DNA of 9,104 nucleotides from Verrucomicrobiota bacterium (GTDB lineage Bacteria > Verrucomicrobiota > Verrucomicrobiia > Chthoniobacterales > Xiphinematobacteraceae): assembly GCA_003176035.1 (NCBI GenBank), contig PSRL01000025.1, positions 1 to 9,104 on the forward strand, given 5' to 3'. Made by a program: the position numbers and the translations under genes. The notes under the pieces are model-generated. The model made no database searches. It was not told where the DNA came from and saw nothing but the letters and a program-made list of their open reading frames with translations. How positions within the stretch are numbered: position 1 is the first letter of the stretch; the number at the start of each line of letters is the position of its first letter. This document shows, one piece after another, positions 1 through 6,858 of this stretch.

Positions 1-1
1 T

Positions 2-286
2 CTCAAAGAAAATTGGCGATCTACCGCATTTTGGAGAAGCCGACGGAGAGCTGGTCTTCCTAATGATATCTGCCTGCATTCTTACCGCTACGCATGGGCA
101 GAACGCGCTGCTGCCGCAGGAATGCCAGAACGAGAAGCGATGGCTCATCTCGGCCACAGTAGCCGAGCAGTTCATAGAGCCTACGCGCGAAACGCTGACC
201 GAGTCACTCTGCCCCTTGAGTATTACGAAAATACAAGAGATCAAAAGTTGATTGATTTTCAGGCGGCCGTGGCGCAGGCAGCATAA
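2..286 (+). CDS. Tyrosine site-specific recombinase (integrase), C-terminal fragment
   Basis: This is the end of a tyrosine recombinase that cuts and rejoins DNA through a covalent tyrosine intermediate, as phage and transposon integrases and XerC/D do. The frame is open from the left edge of the window, so the start, the N-terminal DNA-binding domain and the first catalytic Arg lie outside. The last 94 residues are visible. They contain the catalytic H-x-x-R (HSYR, fragment residues 26-29), then LGH (50-52) and the nucleophile context VHRAY (Tyr 61), in the expected order and spacing. The tail after Tyr 61 is about 33 residues long. The visible part shows no frameshift or stop. A small HTH gene follows 85 bases downstream in the same direction. 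The family assignment is firm; the element it serves is unknown. Confidence 0.88.
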   Translation, partial: LKENWRSTAFWRSRRRAGLPNDICLHSYRYAWAERAAAAGMPEREAMAHLGHSSRAVHRAYARNADRVTLPLEYYENTRDQKLIDFQAAVAQAA

Positions 287-371
287 TCTCCAAACCTCAG
301 CTGTTTGACATACCCTCGACCATGATGAGAACTCCCTATTCGGAAGGGGCGAAAGTCCAAGAACGAGAAAA

Positions 372-647
372 TTGCTATCATTGTATCGGCTCCCTGCACG
401 TCTGAGTGCGAAAGAAACAGGTTGGGTGTTGGGATTTTCTAAAAAAGAGATCGCGGTTCTCGTAGCCAAGAAACTTTTGAAGCCGCTTGGAAATCCTACC
501 CCTCAAGGGCGCAAATGCTTTGCAGCGGTAGATATTACTCGCCTAGGAGAATCACCGGCCTGGCTTGATAAAGCAACTCGGACAGTAAGTGAGTACTGGT
601 GGACACGGAATCACGGAGAACCAGTGGCAGCAAATCAAAAACCCTGA
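372..647 (+). CDS. Small HTH protein, candidate excisionase/directionality factor
   Basis: This 91-residue protein has an N-terminal helix-turn-helix of the excisionase/MerR type. The LSAKETGWVLGFSKKEI stretch (residues 11-27) gives the two helices, LLKPLGNP (35-42) ends the recognition helix, and a short wing follows at about 47-56 (GRKCFAAVDI). The C-terminus is Trp-rich (WLDKATR, EYWWTRN). I associate this arrangement with a small protein family common in Verrucomicrobiota; that is from memory. The start is uncertain. The frame is open from 309 but has no ATG or GTG before the TTG at 372, and a second TTG lies at 381. Its position just after an integrase fits a recombination directionality factor or a regulator of the integrase, but this is inferred from context. 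Confidence 0.68.
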   Translation: MLSLYRLPARLSAKETGWVLGFSKKEIAVLVAKKLLKPLGNPTPQGRKCFAAVDITRLGESPAWLDKATRTVSEYWWTRNHGEPVAANQKP

Positions 648-675
648 TCTGCGGCAGCCTGACACCTATAGCAAG

Positions 676-698
676 TCTCCATCAGGAGAGCATTCCTG
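676..698. terminator. Weak hairpins between convergent genes
   Basis: The 71-base gap between two convergent genes holds two overlapping short inverted repeats. One is TCTCC/GGAGA (676-680 with 685-689) and the other is CAGGA/TCCTG (683-687 with 694-698). The stems are only 5 bp and no T-run follows directly on either strand, so a shared terminator is suggested mainly by position. Confidence 0.2.
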
Positions 699-718
699 GT
701 CATTAGTGGACGCACTCC

Positions 719-1345
719 CTACTTTTTCTTCGGACGACCTGGCCTAGGTTTATCCTTAAAATGAATGATGTCCTCTCGATAAACGAGCCGAGTATCCCCC
801 TTTTTGATGCTTCGGATGCGCTGACTGGTCACATGTTTGGTGATCATCGATTCGCTAACGCCTCGTAGCGATGCAGCTTCTGCGACAGTAATCCAATCTT
901 CAACGGAAGGAAGAACGCTATTCAACGGAAATTCGGGATGAAAATCGATTCGAGGCTGGTAATTCAAAACGTCTTCTTTTCTAACAAATATCACATTGTT
1001 TCTTTTCAGAGTCCGAATGCGACCTTTTCTGATTGCCCCCTTGATCCCATAGATCGTGAGATTTCTTAAGCGTGCAGCTTCTTGTTGAGTAATCCACTCG
1101 TCACGATCTAATCCGGCAAGGGCCGTCTGCATAACGTTTTTACTATGGCGTCCTACGGACGACCTGAAGGCAATGGCATCCTCACGGCAAACCATTTTCC
1201 GGCCGTTGACTGTTTTGCTCCTCAGCCGTTCCCGGCGCAATAAATATGCAATTGTAGATGTTGTGACTTTGCGCAAAGCAGCTGCCTCGGTTTGAGTAAT
1301 CCAAATTGGATAATCATTAATCTTTCTCGAAACTTTTCTTATCAT
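719..1345 (-). CDS. Triple tandem HTH DNA-binding protein with AT-hook-like tail
   Basis: This 208-residue protein is built from three copies of a 46-residue module at about residues 15-60, 84-129 and 151-196. Each begins W-I-T-x-x-E-A-A-x-L-R, continues through a turn and recognition helix rich in Arg/Lys, and ends with a wing of the form (V/I)xR(K/E)ED. This is the excisionase/MerR-like winged HTH pattern. The last residues (KPRPGRPKKK, 199-208) resemble an AT-hook (GRP core flanked by basic residues). No catalytic or ligand-binding domain is visible, so the protein appears to be purely DNA binding, perhaps an architectural factor or repressor reading three adjacent half-sites. The start is the only ATG before the first module, with no clear ribosome binding site. 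The gene is convergent with the small HTH gene. Role and target are unknown. Confidence 0.72.
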   Translation of the reverse strand: MIRKVSRKINDYPIWITQTEAAALRKVTTSTIAYLLRRERLRSKTVNGRKMVCREDAIAFRSSVGRHSKNVMQTALAGLDRDEWITQQEAARLRNLTIYGIKGAIRKGRIRTLKRNNVIFVRKEDVLNYQPRIDFHPEFPLNSVLPSVEDWITVAEAASLRGVSESMITKHVTSQRIRSIKKGDTRLVYREDIIHFKDKPRPGRPKKK

Positions 1346-1485
1346 GATGTATTTATTGCGCTAGATTTGCCTCATGAACGAACGCGATGGATTCACCTAG
1401 CTGATACGGACACAGCAGAATGTTGCGCCCTCGCCGGGATGGCCCTCACATATTCAGTTAAACCTATTATTTAACCAAAGAGACA

Positions 1486-1529
1486 CCGATTATGACAAAA
1501 GGAATCGGCTAGCGATTCTTCTTTCCGAT
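1486..1529 (+). promoter_or_regulatory. Possible attenuator-like leader before the 141-residue gene
   Basis: Four short segments can pair in alternative ways: CCGATT (1486-1491), GGAATCGG (1501-1508), CGATTC (1513-1518) and CCGAT (1525-1529). The strongest hairpin joins 1500-1507 with 1513-1520 around a five-base loop and is followed by a pyrimidine stretch (TTCTTT), like an intrinsic terminator. The first and last segments could instead pair with the shared middle segment and prevent that hairpin. A six-codon ORF (ATG at 1492, TAG at 1510-1512, MTKGIG) lies across the first two segments. The pairings are visible; regulation is inferred. The hairpin could also simply be a terminator. Confidence 0.3.
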
Positions 1530-1555
1530 ACGGAACTTGTATCCAAGAAAATATT

Positions 1556-1981
1556 ATGAAAATGACGCTCACTCGCTCCAACCGACAGCAATTATCGCAG
1601 ACAGCAGAAGCTGTTGGTTTAAGTAGGATCGGGAATATTCCAATAACGCAAAATGGAACGGAATTGGCAATAAAATTTATAAATCAGATCGAGACGACTG
1701 CCGACAACGAACATGAACTAGCAAATAATTCGGCCGGAATACTTAATTTTGAAGGGATCAGGATAGCCCATTACAAAGGGTCAAGATTTTGGGGTGTATG
1801 GTTAGGAAATTTTTTAGTTGCAGTAACAGTCTATAGGTGTGGGGCAATGTCAGTGGCTTTATTGGTCTATGAATTGACACAAAGTCGAATCCAAAGAAGT
1901 CTTAAACAGCCAATAGCGTCTTGCGAGTCATCTCTTTGTTATGAAGAGATAAGCGATCCTAAAATGGACGGTATTGCTTAA
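1556..1981 (+). CDS. Conserved-looking hypothetical protein, 141 residues
   Basis: I cannot assign a function. The central part (residues 67-104) looks like a small folded beta domain: IRIAHYKGSRFWGVW, then a turn, then VAVTVYRCGAMSVALLVYEL. The YKGSRFWxV...VTVYxxGA pattern reminds me of short uncharacterised proteins on plasmids and integrated elements, where an Asp or Gly usually stands between the strands. The N-terminal 60 residues are polar and probably poorly structured, and the last 25 carry two Cys. There is no signal peptide or clear membrane segment. The start is ATG at 1556, with a second in-frame ATG at 1562; neither has a strong ribosome binding site. A 170-base gap separates it from the next gene, so a shared transcript is possible but not shown. 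Confidence 0.55.
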   Translation: MKMTLTRSNRQQLSQTAEAVGLSRIGNIPITQNGTELAIKFINQIETTADNEHELANNSAGILNFEGIRIAHYKGSRFWGVWLGNFLVAVTVYRCGAMSVALLVYELTQSRIQRSLKQPIASCESSLCYEEISDPKMDGIA

Positions 1982-2151
1982 CTTTAAATTACTGCTATAT
2001 GAACGCTTTCCAAAAAAGCGACTGCGCACTCGCTTCAGCCAACGGCTTTGTCTCCGGTTCCAACTACCCGAACGATTGAAAAGATATAGAACTTACAATG
2101 TTGTTCTAATATGCAAGATGTGCAAAATTTTTGAAATAATAAACGCTTCCA

Positions 2152-2835
2152 ATGTTCGAAACATTTCTTGTTGTCCTTCTGCTACTCACGTTTCTGGTGC
2201 CGGGTTTTATTTGGCGCTCGGTCGAATCACAGTTTGTCTATTTGGATAAGAGGTTGGAGTGGGAAAAATTGGCTCTGGGACTGCTAACCCGTAGTTCTTT
2301 AATTTATTTGCTGCTTTCTTCCTTAATTTACGAAGCATGGAAAAATAGTTGGTATGAAAATCATCCCTTGTTGGTCTCCCTTGGCGCCATTGTTTTAATT
2401 TTCTTTCTTCCTGCTGGAATGGGTGTGCTTTGGCCTGTGATCTATAAAAAAATTCCAAAGGACGGTCCGATTCTCAAGTGGTTGCAAAAGCTAACGAATC
2501 TCAGTTTCTTAGATAGTAACATTCCAAGCGCTTGGGATAGCATTTTCGCTCAACGTCGCGCTGACTGGGTTATCGTTACGCTCAAGAGCGGGAGACAAAT
2601 TCATGGTTACATGTCAGCGAACTCCTACGCTTCTTCTGACTATCACGAGCGGGATATTTATATTTCTCATGCAATGAAACCGCAACCGAACAGCAACAAC
2701 ATTTTCGAACTTGTGTCCAACACTCATGGAGTATATATTCGGGCGGAAGAGATTAGTAGTATTGAGTTCATCGGAGAAGCCAATGAGCAAACCAAACAAC
2801 AAAGGTCAGTATTCAATGTCGAAACTCACGAGTAG
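2152..2835 (+). CDS. DUF6338-family membrane protein
   Basis: This 227-residue protein has three hydrophobic segments at about residues 3-22, 41-60 and 72-97. A linker follows, then a soluble C-terminal domain from about 127 to 207. That domain carries WVIVTLKSGRQIHGYM (139-154), SYASS (158-162), DIYIS (168-172) and the closing strands GVYIRAEEISSIEFI (193-207). This is the layout I recognise as DUF6338, a family of unknown function; the C-terminal part looks like a small beta barrel and is probably cytoplasmic. Length fits the family. ATG at 2152 is chosen because it directly precedes the first membrane segment; no ribosome binding site is obvious. The 3' end overlaps the next gene by 53 bases, suggesting coupled translation and a joint role. 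Substrate, partner and activity are unknown. Confidence 0.75.
   Translation: MFETFLVVLLLLTFLVPGFIWRSVESQFVYLDKRLEWEKLALGLLTRSSLIYLLLSSLIYEAWKNSWYENHPLLVSLGAIVLIFFLPAGMGVLWPVIYKKIPKDGPILKWLQKLTNLSFLDSNIPSAWDSIFAQRRADWVIVTLKSGRQIHGYMSANSYASSDYHERDIYISHAMKPQPNSNNIFELVSNTHGVYIRAEEISSIEFIGEANEQTKQQRSVFNVETHE
2773..2776 (+). promoter_or_regulatory. Ribosome binding site that fixes the start of the small overlapping gene
   Basis: GGAG lies six bases before the ATG at 2783, inside the coding sequence of the DUF6338 gene. It is the clearest Shine-Dalgarno site noticed in the window. It favours ATG 2783 over the upstream in-frame ATG at 2711, which would only add residues shadowed from the other gene. 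Confidence 0.6.
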
Positions 2836-2983
2836 AGCATATCAGCCAAAGGGCCCTTCACAGCCTCCAGTAAAGACAGCACAACTTGTCTCAGCTGTCG
2901 GTCCACTGCCTGCTAATCCTCCCGCTCAAGATAAAACTTCAACTTCTCCTGGCAAAGACGGAAAAGGTAACAATGGATCTTGA
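2783..2983 (+). CDS. Small basic Pro/Lys-rich protein overlapping the DUF6338 gene
   Basis: This 66-residue protein is rich in Pro, Lys, Gly, Ser and Gln and has almost no hydrophobic core, so it is probably disordered. It begins MSKPNNKGQYS, has YQPKGP at residues 20-25, and ends in a KDGKGNNGS tail. There is no signal peptide or membrane segment. It starts in the +1 frame inside the last 53 bases of the DUF6338 gene, behind a good GGAG. I recall short proteins with YQP motifs encoded next to DUF6338 genes, but cannot verify that here. A lysine-rich disordered partner of a membrane protein could be a regulator, chaperone or assembly factor. No function is claimed. Confidence 0.58.
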   Translation: MSKPNNKGQYSMSKLTSRAYQPKGPSQPPVKTAQLVSAVGPLPANPPAQDKTSTSPGKDGKGNNGS

Positions 2984-2987
2984 ATCA

Positions 2988-3018
2988 CGAGGATTCTAAT
3001 CATCCTCAGAATTCCTCG
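2988..3018 (+). terminator. Hairpin after the DUF6338/small-protein pair
   Basis: CGAGGATTCT (2988-2997) can pair with AGAA-T-TCCTCG (3008-3018), giving ten base pairs with one bulged T and a ten-base loop. It starts five bases after the stop of the small gene. No T-run follows, so it may be an RNA-stabilising 3' hairpin or a Rho-dependent end rather than an intrinsic terminator. Confidence 0.35.
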
Positions 3019-3105
3019 GAAGATACTGTCCGGATCAGTGAGCAATAATTGATAAATAAGGAGCTTAACTTTTCTATTGAGAGCGCCTCGAAAGTCGCGG
3101 TTCTC

Positions 3106-3125
3106 TGTAGATTTCTCGATCTACA
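3106..3125 (-). terminator. Hairpin downstream of the ABC importer operon
   Basis: TGTAGAT (3106-3112) and ATCTACA (3119-3125) form a perfect 7-bp stem with a six-base loop, 15 bases beyond the stop of the binding-protein gene on the minus strand. A second imperfect pairing (GAGA/TCTC with CGC/GCG inside) follows at about 3079-3105. No T-run is present on the minus strand, so termination is a guess from position. Confidence 0.35.
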
Positions 3126-3140
3126 TTTAATGCCTCTCGA

Positions 3141-4082
3141 TCAGTCATAAAGAGTAGCCGAAATCTGAGGATCATCGATGTTATTCTTATCATACCAATA
3201 GAATCCAGTATCGATAGTCTTGGGTAACTTTTCGCCTTGAATTGTTTTGACTGCTGCTTCGACCGCTTTGTAGCCGATGCCGAATGGATTTTGCGTGATC
3301 GCACCCGCGATCGTACCAGCACGAATCGCGTCTTTTAGCTGTTTGCCCGAATCGTAGCCGATTACCACAAGCTGGCGCTTCATCTCCCTGACACCATTGA
3401 GCACGCCGATAGCGGAACCCTCATTAGTTCCAAAAATGCCCTTCAGACGTGGATAAGCTTGGAGAATAGATTTGGTGATTTCCGTTGATTTCAAATGGTC
3501 CCCATCGCCGTACTGAATAGTGACGATTTTGATTTTTGGATGTTTTGTTTTGATGCGCTCAACAAAACCATCACGCCGGTCGATGCTATTGCGGCTAGTT
3601 TGATCGTATGCCACCATGGCTACTTCTCCTTCTCTGCCTATTAATTCCGCCATTTTGTCGGCAGCTAGAGCCGACGCCGCCTGATTGTCTGTCGCAGCCG
3701 TAGTCACCGGAATATCACTATCAACACCAGAATCGAAAGCTACAACAACAGTACGCGCGGCCTGGGCTTTTTTGAGTAAAGGAAGAGCAGCTTGAGAATC
3801 TAATGCGGCGAAGCAGATGGCGTTTGGCTTTTTACCCAGCGCAGCGGAGAGAATATCAATCTGCTTATCGATCATCGTCTCCGTCTCCGGCGCCTCGAAT
3901 GAAATCCTTACCTTGTAATCTCTCGCAGCCTGTTCCGAGCCAGCTTTAACTGATTGCCAGAACTGGTGCTGGAAGCCTTTCGCAATTACGGGAATATATA
4001 TATCGTCAGCAGCTGCGCCTGCGACGACTCCGAACGCAAGCAGCAGGCTGACGATGATCTTGGTGAATCTGCTTTTAATCAT
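3141..4082 (-). CDS. Sugar ABC transporter periplasmic substrate-binding protein (RbsB-like)
   Basis: This is the ligand-capturing component of a ribose-type ABC importer. The 313-residue protein begins with a signal peptide: basic MIKSR, hydrophobic 9-24, and probable cleavage after Ala 25 in AGAAA-DD. There is no lipobox Cys, so the mature protein should be free in the periplasm. The rest fits the periplasmic-binding-protein type 1 fold: two similar domains, with expected pocket positions at AFDSG (Asp 117), N-x-x-x-R-x-x-GF (Asn 165, Arg 169), GTNEG (Asn 220), GYDSG (Asp 244) and TQNP (Gln 264). Length matches the family. It is the last gene of the operon, 109 bases after the permease stop. 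The ligand could be ribose, another pentose, a hexose or a polyol; the sequence does not decide. Confidence 0.9.
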   Translation of the reverse strand: MIKSRFTKIIVSLLLAFGVVAGAAADDIYIPVIAKGFQHQFWQSVKAGSEQAARDYKVRISFEAPETETMIDKQIDILSAALGKKPNAICFAALDSQAALPLLKKAQAARTVVVAFDSGVDSDIPVTTAATDNQAASALAADKMAELIGREGEVAMVAYDQTSRNSIDRRDGFVERIKTKHPKIKIVTIQYGDGDHLKSTEITKSILQAYPRLKGIFGTNEGSAIGVLNGVREMKRQLVVIGYDSGKQLKDAIRAGTIAGAITQNPFGIGYKAVEAAVKTIQGEKLPKTIDTGFYWYDKNNIDDPQISATLYD

Positions 4083-4191
4083 TTTGTGTATGTAAAAATA
4101 ATTTCCCGCGATGGCCGCGAAAACTCTTTAATATCATACATTCCACATATTTCCGCAAGTCGTCTTGGCTATTTTGAGTTGCTTTCTATTG

Positions 4192-5241
4192 CTATTGTCG
4201 ACGGCGACGTGCGTTATCCACGTAGACCGCCAGAATGATAACGATGCCCGTCACTACAGTTTGCCACTCTTGCGCTACCGACATGATACGCAGCCCGTTA
4301 ATCAAGACGCTCATGATAAAAGCTCCCAGGATCGTACCGAGAATCGTACCAACACCGCCCGCTAAGGAGGCACCACCGATTACTGCTGCCGCAATTGCGT
4401 CAAGTTCATAGCCCTGTCCAAGTGCCGGCTGTGCGGAATTCAACCGAGAGGCGATCAGGAGACCAGCAACACCACAAATGCCGCCCCCGAAAGTATACAC
4501 AGACATTTTCCAAAAATCGACGCGGACTCCAGACAAGCGTAACGCTTCCTCGTTACTGCCTAATGCGAATATATAGCGACCAAAAATGGTTTTTTTGAGA
4601 ATGATATGCGCTGCGATCGCCAAAAGAAACATAATGACGACCGCATTCGGAATCGGGAATTTAGGGAATAAATTGCCAATCCATGAGTCCAACGAAATGG
4701 CTGAAAATCCTGATGCATTGTTGAAGTAAATTGGCCTAGCACCCGTAATTACTAACGACAATCCCTTATAAAGCATCATCATTCCTAATGTGGCAATGAA
4801 AGGGGGAATTTTTAACTTGGCTACTAACACACCCGAGATCAAACCGCACAATGAGCCAAAAGCAATCGCAGCAAAGATGCCGACAAAAAGGGGTATCTCC
4901 CACAGGCTAAGGAATACGCCAGCAATGACGGCGCACAGAGTCATTAGGGTACCAACCGATAGATCGATTCCGGCCGTAATAATTACAAAGGTACAGGCGA
5001 TTGCCAAAATCCCATTCACTGCGGTTGACTGTAGGATGCTGACCACGTTATCGATCCCTAGAAAATTCGGCGACGCGCAACTAAAGAACATCAACAAAGC
5101 CAACAGACTGGCAAATGCTAGCAATTTCTCTGGTGTGGACCGCAAAATTCTGTCTTTGAGAACGGCGAGTACGCCGCGAATACCTCCAGACGGAGGCATT
5201 AGTTGTGACGATAAAGTATTTTTGGTATTTTCCATAATCAT
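4192..5241 (-). CDS. Sugar ABC transporter permease (RbsC-like)
   Basis: This is the membrane channel subunit of the importer, of the BPD_transp_2 family. The 349-residue protein has many hydrophobic segments, starting at about 40-55, 75-91, 97-114 and 118-140. It carries the family's typical GIDLSVGTLM stretch (91-100), the ATPase-contact loop GRYIFALGSNEEALRLSGV (221-239) and the GGASLAGGVGTILGT segment (289-303). The C-terminus ends in a short basic tail (NARRRRQ). About 38 polar residues precede the first membrane segment, longer than in E. coli RbsC, with no sign of frameshift. The start may be ATG 5241 or the third codon, ATG 5235. It follows the ATPase gene after six bases, so the two are cotranscribed. 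Two copies usually pair in one transporter. Confidence 0.92.
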   Translation of the reverse strand: MIMENTKNTLSSQLMPPSGGIRGVLAVLKDRILRSTPEKLLAFASLLALLMFFSCASPNFLGIDNVVSILQSTAVNGILAIACTFVIITAGIDLSVGTLMTLCAVIAGVFLSLWEIPLFVGIFAAIAFGSLCGLISGVLVAKLKIPPFIATLGMMMLYKGLSLVITGARPIYFNNASGFSAISLDSWIGNLFPKFPIPNAVVIMFLLAIAAHIILKKTIFGRYIFALGSNEEALRLSGVRVDFWKMSVYTFGGGICGVAGLLIASRLNSAQPALGQGYELDAIAAAVIGGASLAGGVGTILGTILGAFIMSVLINGLRIMSVAQEWQTVVTGIVIILAVYVDNARRRRQ

Positions 5242-5247
5242 CCGAGT

Positions 5248-6858
5248 TTAAACGTAACGTGGCTCAGGTCGGCGCTTTTCGCGATGGAAAGCCAACTGCA
5301 TAATTTTCTCCTGCGAGGCTTCAGACGCCGTGAGTTCACCGGTGATCCGCCCCTCGCACATGACCAGAATACGGTGACTCAAACGTAAAACCTCCGGAAG
5401 TTCCGATGAAATCACTACAATTGCCTTGCCTTGTCGCGCCAGTGCATCGAGCAGCTTATAAATTTCGCTTTTAGTTCCAACATCGATACCGCGTGTTGGT
5501 TCGTCGAAAAACAAAATATCGCAGTCACGCAGCAGCCATTTAGCAATCACGATTTTTTGCTGGTTGCCACCCGATAACGACCGAGCTAAGCGGGCGACTG
5601 AGGACGTCTTGATGGCGAGTTGACTCACGAAATTTCGAGCCGTATTGTGGATGGCCGCTTGATTCAGAAACAATCCTCCAATCGCAAATCGATTCATGCA
5701 GGCGAGGACAATATTGGTCTTCACATCCATTTCGGTAATCAAGCCGCAGTTTTTACGATCTTCCGAAAGATAACCGATGCCATTTTTTACTGCATCGCGG
5801 GGCGACCTAATAATCACCTTGCGTCCGCGTAAGAAGATTTCGCCACCGTCAAAGGGATCGGCTCCGAAAACTGCTCGTGCAACCTCAGTTCGCCCGGCAC
5901 CCATGAGACCGACCAGTCCAAGGATTTCGCCTTTGCGTAAATTGAAACTTACTTCTCTGATCACCTTTCCGCGCCATAATCTGCGCACTTCAAATACAAC
6001 GTCATTTTTCGAAGCATCGAAAACAGTTGGTCCATCGTTGTCTAGCTGACGGCCCACCATCATATTGATGATGGTTTTTATTGACGTGTCCACAGTAGGC
6101 ACAGTCGCGACATATTGGCCATCGCGCATGACCGTAATCCGATTTGAAATTTGTCGAAGTTCGTCCATTTTGTGGGAAATATAAATAATACCCACACCAC
6201 TTGATTGCAGTTGGCGGATGAGTCGAAATAAATCTTCAACTTCAACGCTGTTAAGCGCCGCAGTTGGCTCATCCATGATGAGAACTCGTGAATCGAAGGA
6301 CAGGGCTTTTGCGATTTCCACCATCTGTTGCTTAGCCACGGTCAATTCACTGACTGGCGTGCATGGGTCGAGATCCAAGTGCATGCGTTCGAAAATATGC
6401 TGAGCCCGTTTGTTCAAAGCTTCCTCGTCAAGAACCACACCCCAGTGGCGCGGCTCTCGCCCAATAAAAATATTTTGGGCCGCGGTTAGGTGATTCATTA
6501 GGATGAGTTCTTGATGAATGATGCTGACTCCTAACATTCGTGCCGCACGCGGTGTCGGAATCTTGACAACCCTCCCTTCCATACGAATTTGTCCCCTATC
6601 CATCTGAACCATTCCCGCCAAGATTTTTACTAGGGTTGATTTGCCCGCACCATTTTCACCTACGAGAGCGTGGACCTCCCCATGCATCAGATCGAACCGA
6701 CAATTATCTAGAGCCTTTACACCAGGAAACTCTTTCGTTACGTTTTCCAAGGAAATGAGGAAATTTCCGGTTTCAGCAAAGGTCAAAGCTTGAGTTCCCG
6801 CAGATGACCTGACAGGCGCTTCCGCAGCGGGCAGTCGAGTTTTTAACCAGATGCTCAT
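5248..6858 (-). CDS. Sugar ABC transporter ATP-binding protein, double domain (RbsA-like)
   Basis: This is the energy-coupling subunit of the importer, a fused pair of ABC ATPase domains in 536 residues. Domain one has Walker A GENGAGKST (67-75), Q-loop Gln 116, signature-region LTVAKQQ (172-178), Walker B VLIMDEPTAAL (192-202) and switch His 229. Domain two has a changed Walker A GLMGAGRTE (317-325, Arg in place of Lys), signature LSGGNQQ (428-434), Walker B ILFFDEPTRGID (448-459) and Ser in place of the switch His (VVISSE). A degenerate second site is normal in this family, so one site is expected to hydrolyse ATP. About 34 extra N-terminal residues precede the first strand (FLISLENV). ATG 6858 is the only good start, but has no clear ribosome binding site. 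It is first in the three-gene operon. Confidence 0.93.
   Translation of the reverse strand: MSIWLKTRLPAAEAPVRSSAGTQALTFAETGNFLISLENVTKEFPGVKALDNCRFDLMHGEVHALVGENGAGKSTLVKILAGMVQMDRGQIRMEGRVVKIPTPRAARMLGVSIIHQELILMNHLTAAQNIFIGREPRHWGVVLDEEALNKRAQHIFERMHLDLDPCTPVSELTVAKQQMVEIAKALSFDSRVLIMDEPTAALNSVEVEDLFRLIRQLQSSGVGIIYISHKMDELRQISNRITVMRDGQYVATVPTVDTSIKTIINMMVGRQLDNDGPTVFDASKNDVVFEVRRLWRGKVIREVSFNLRKGEILGLVGLMGAGRTEVARAVFGADPFDGGEIFLRGRKVIIRSPRDAVKNGIGYLSEDRKNCGLITEMDVKTNIVLACMNRFAIGGLFLNQAAIHNTARNFVSQLAIKTSSVARLARSLSGGNQQKIVIAKWLLRDCDILFFDEPTRGIDVGTKSEIYKLLDALARQGKAIVVISSELPEVLRLSHRILVMCEGRITGELTASEASQEKIMQLAFHREKRRPEPRYV

Noticed and set aside
63..251. 62-residue plus-strand ORF at the left edge
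   Set aside because: It lies in another frame of the recombinase fragment (2-286), which has clear catalytic motifs.
305..310. Perfect TTGACA before the small HTH gene
   Set aside because: No acceptable -10 lies 16-18 bases downstream, so a promoter cannot be supported.
1292..1474. 60-residue plus-strand ORF overlapping the start of the triple-HTH gene
   Set aside because: No recognisable motif or ribosome binding site, and it shares DNA with a well-supported gene. The terminator-like hairpin 25 bases beyond its end is the only point in its favour.
2076..2112. TTGAAA and TAATAT before the DUF6338 gene as a promoter
   Set aside because: The spacing is 25 bases, too long for a sigma-70 promoter.
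1974..2249. 91-residue plus-strand ORF between the hypothetical and DUF6338 genes
   Set aside because: Its end is out-of-frame over the DUF6338 membrane segment, and its composition (many Arg, Cys and Leu) looks like non-coding translation.
4790..5251. 153-residue plus-strand ORF
   Set aside because: It is wholly antisense to the permease gene and rich in Lys, Arg, Ile and Pro without a domain; a shadow.
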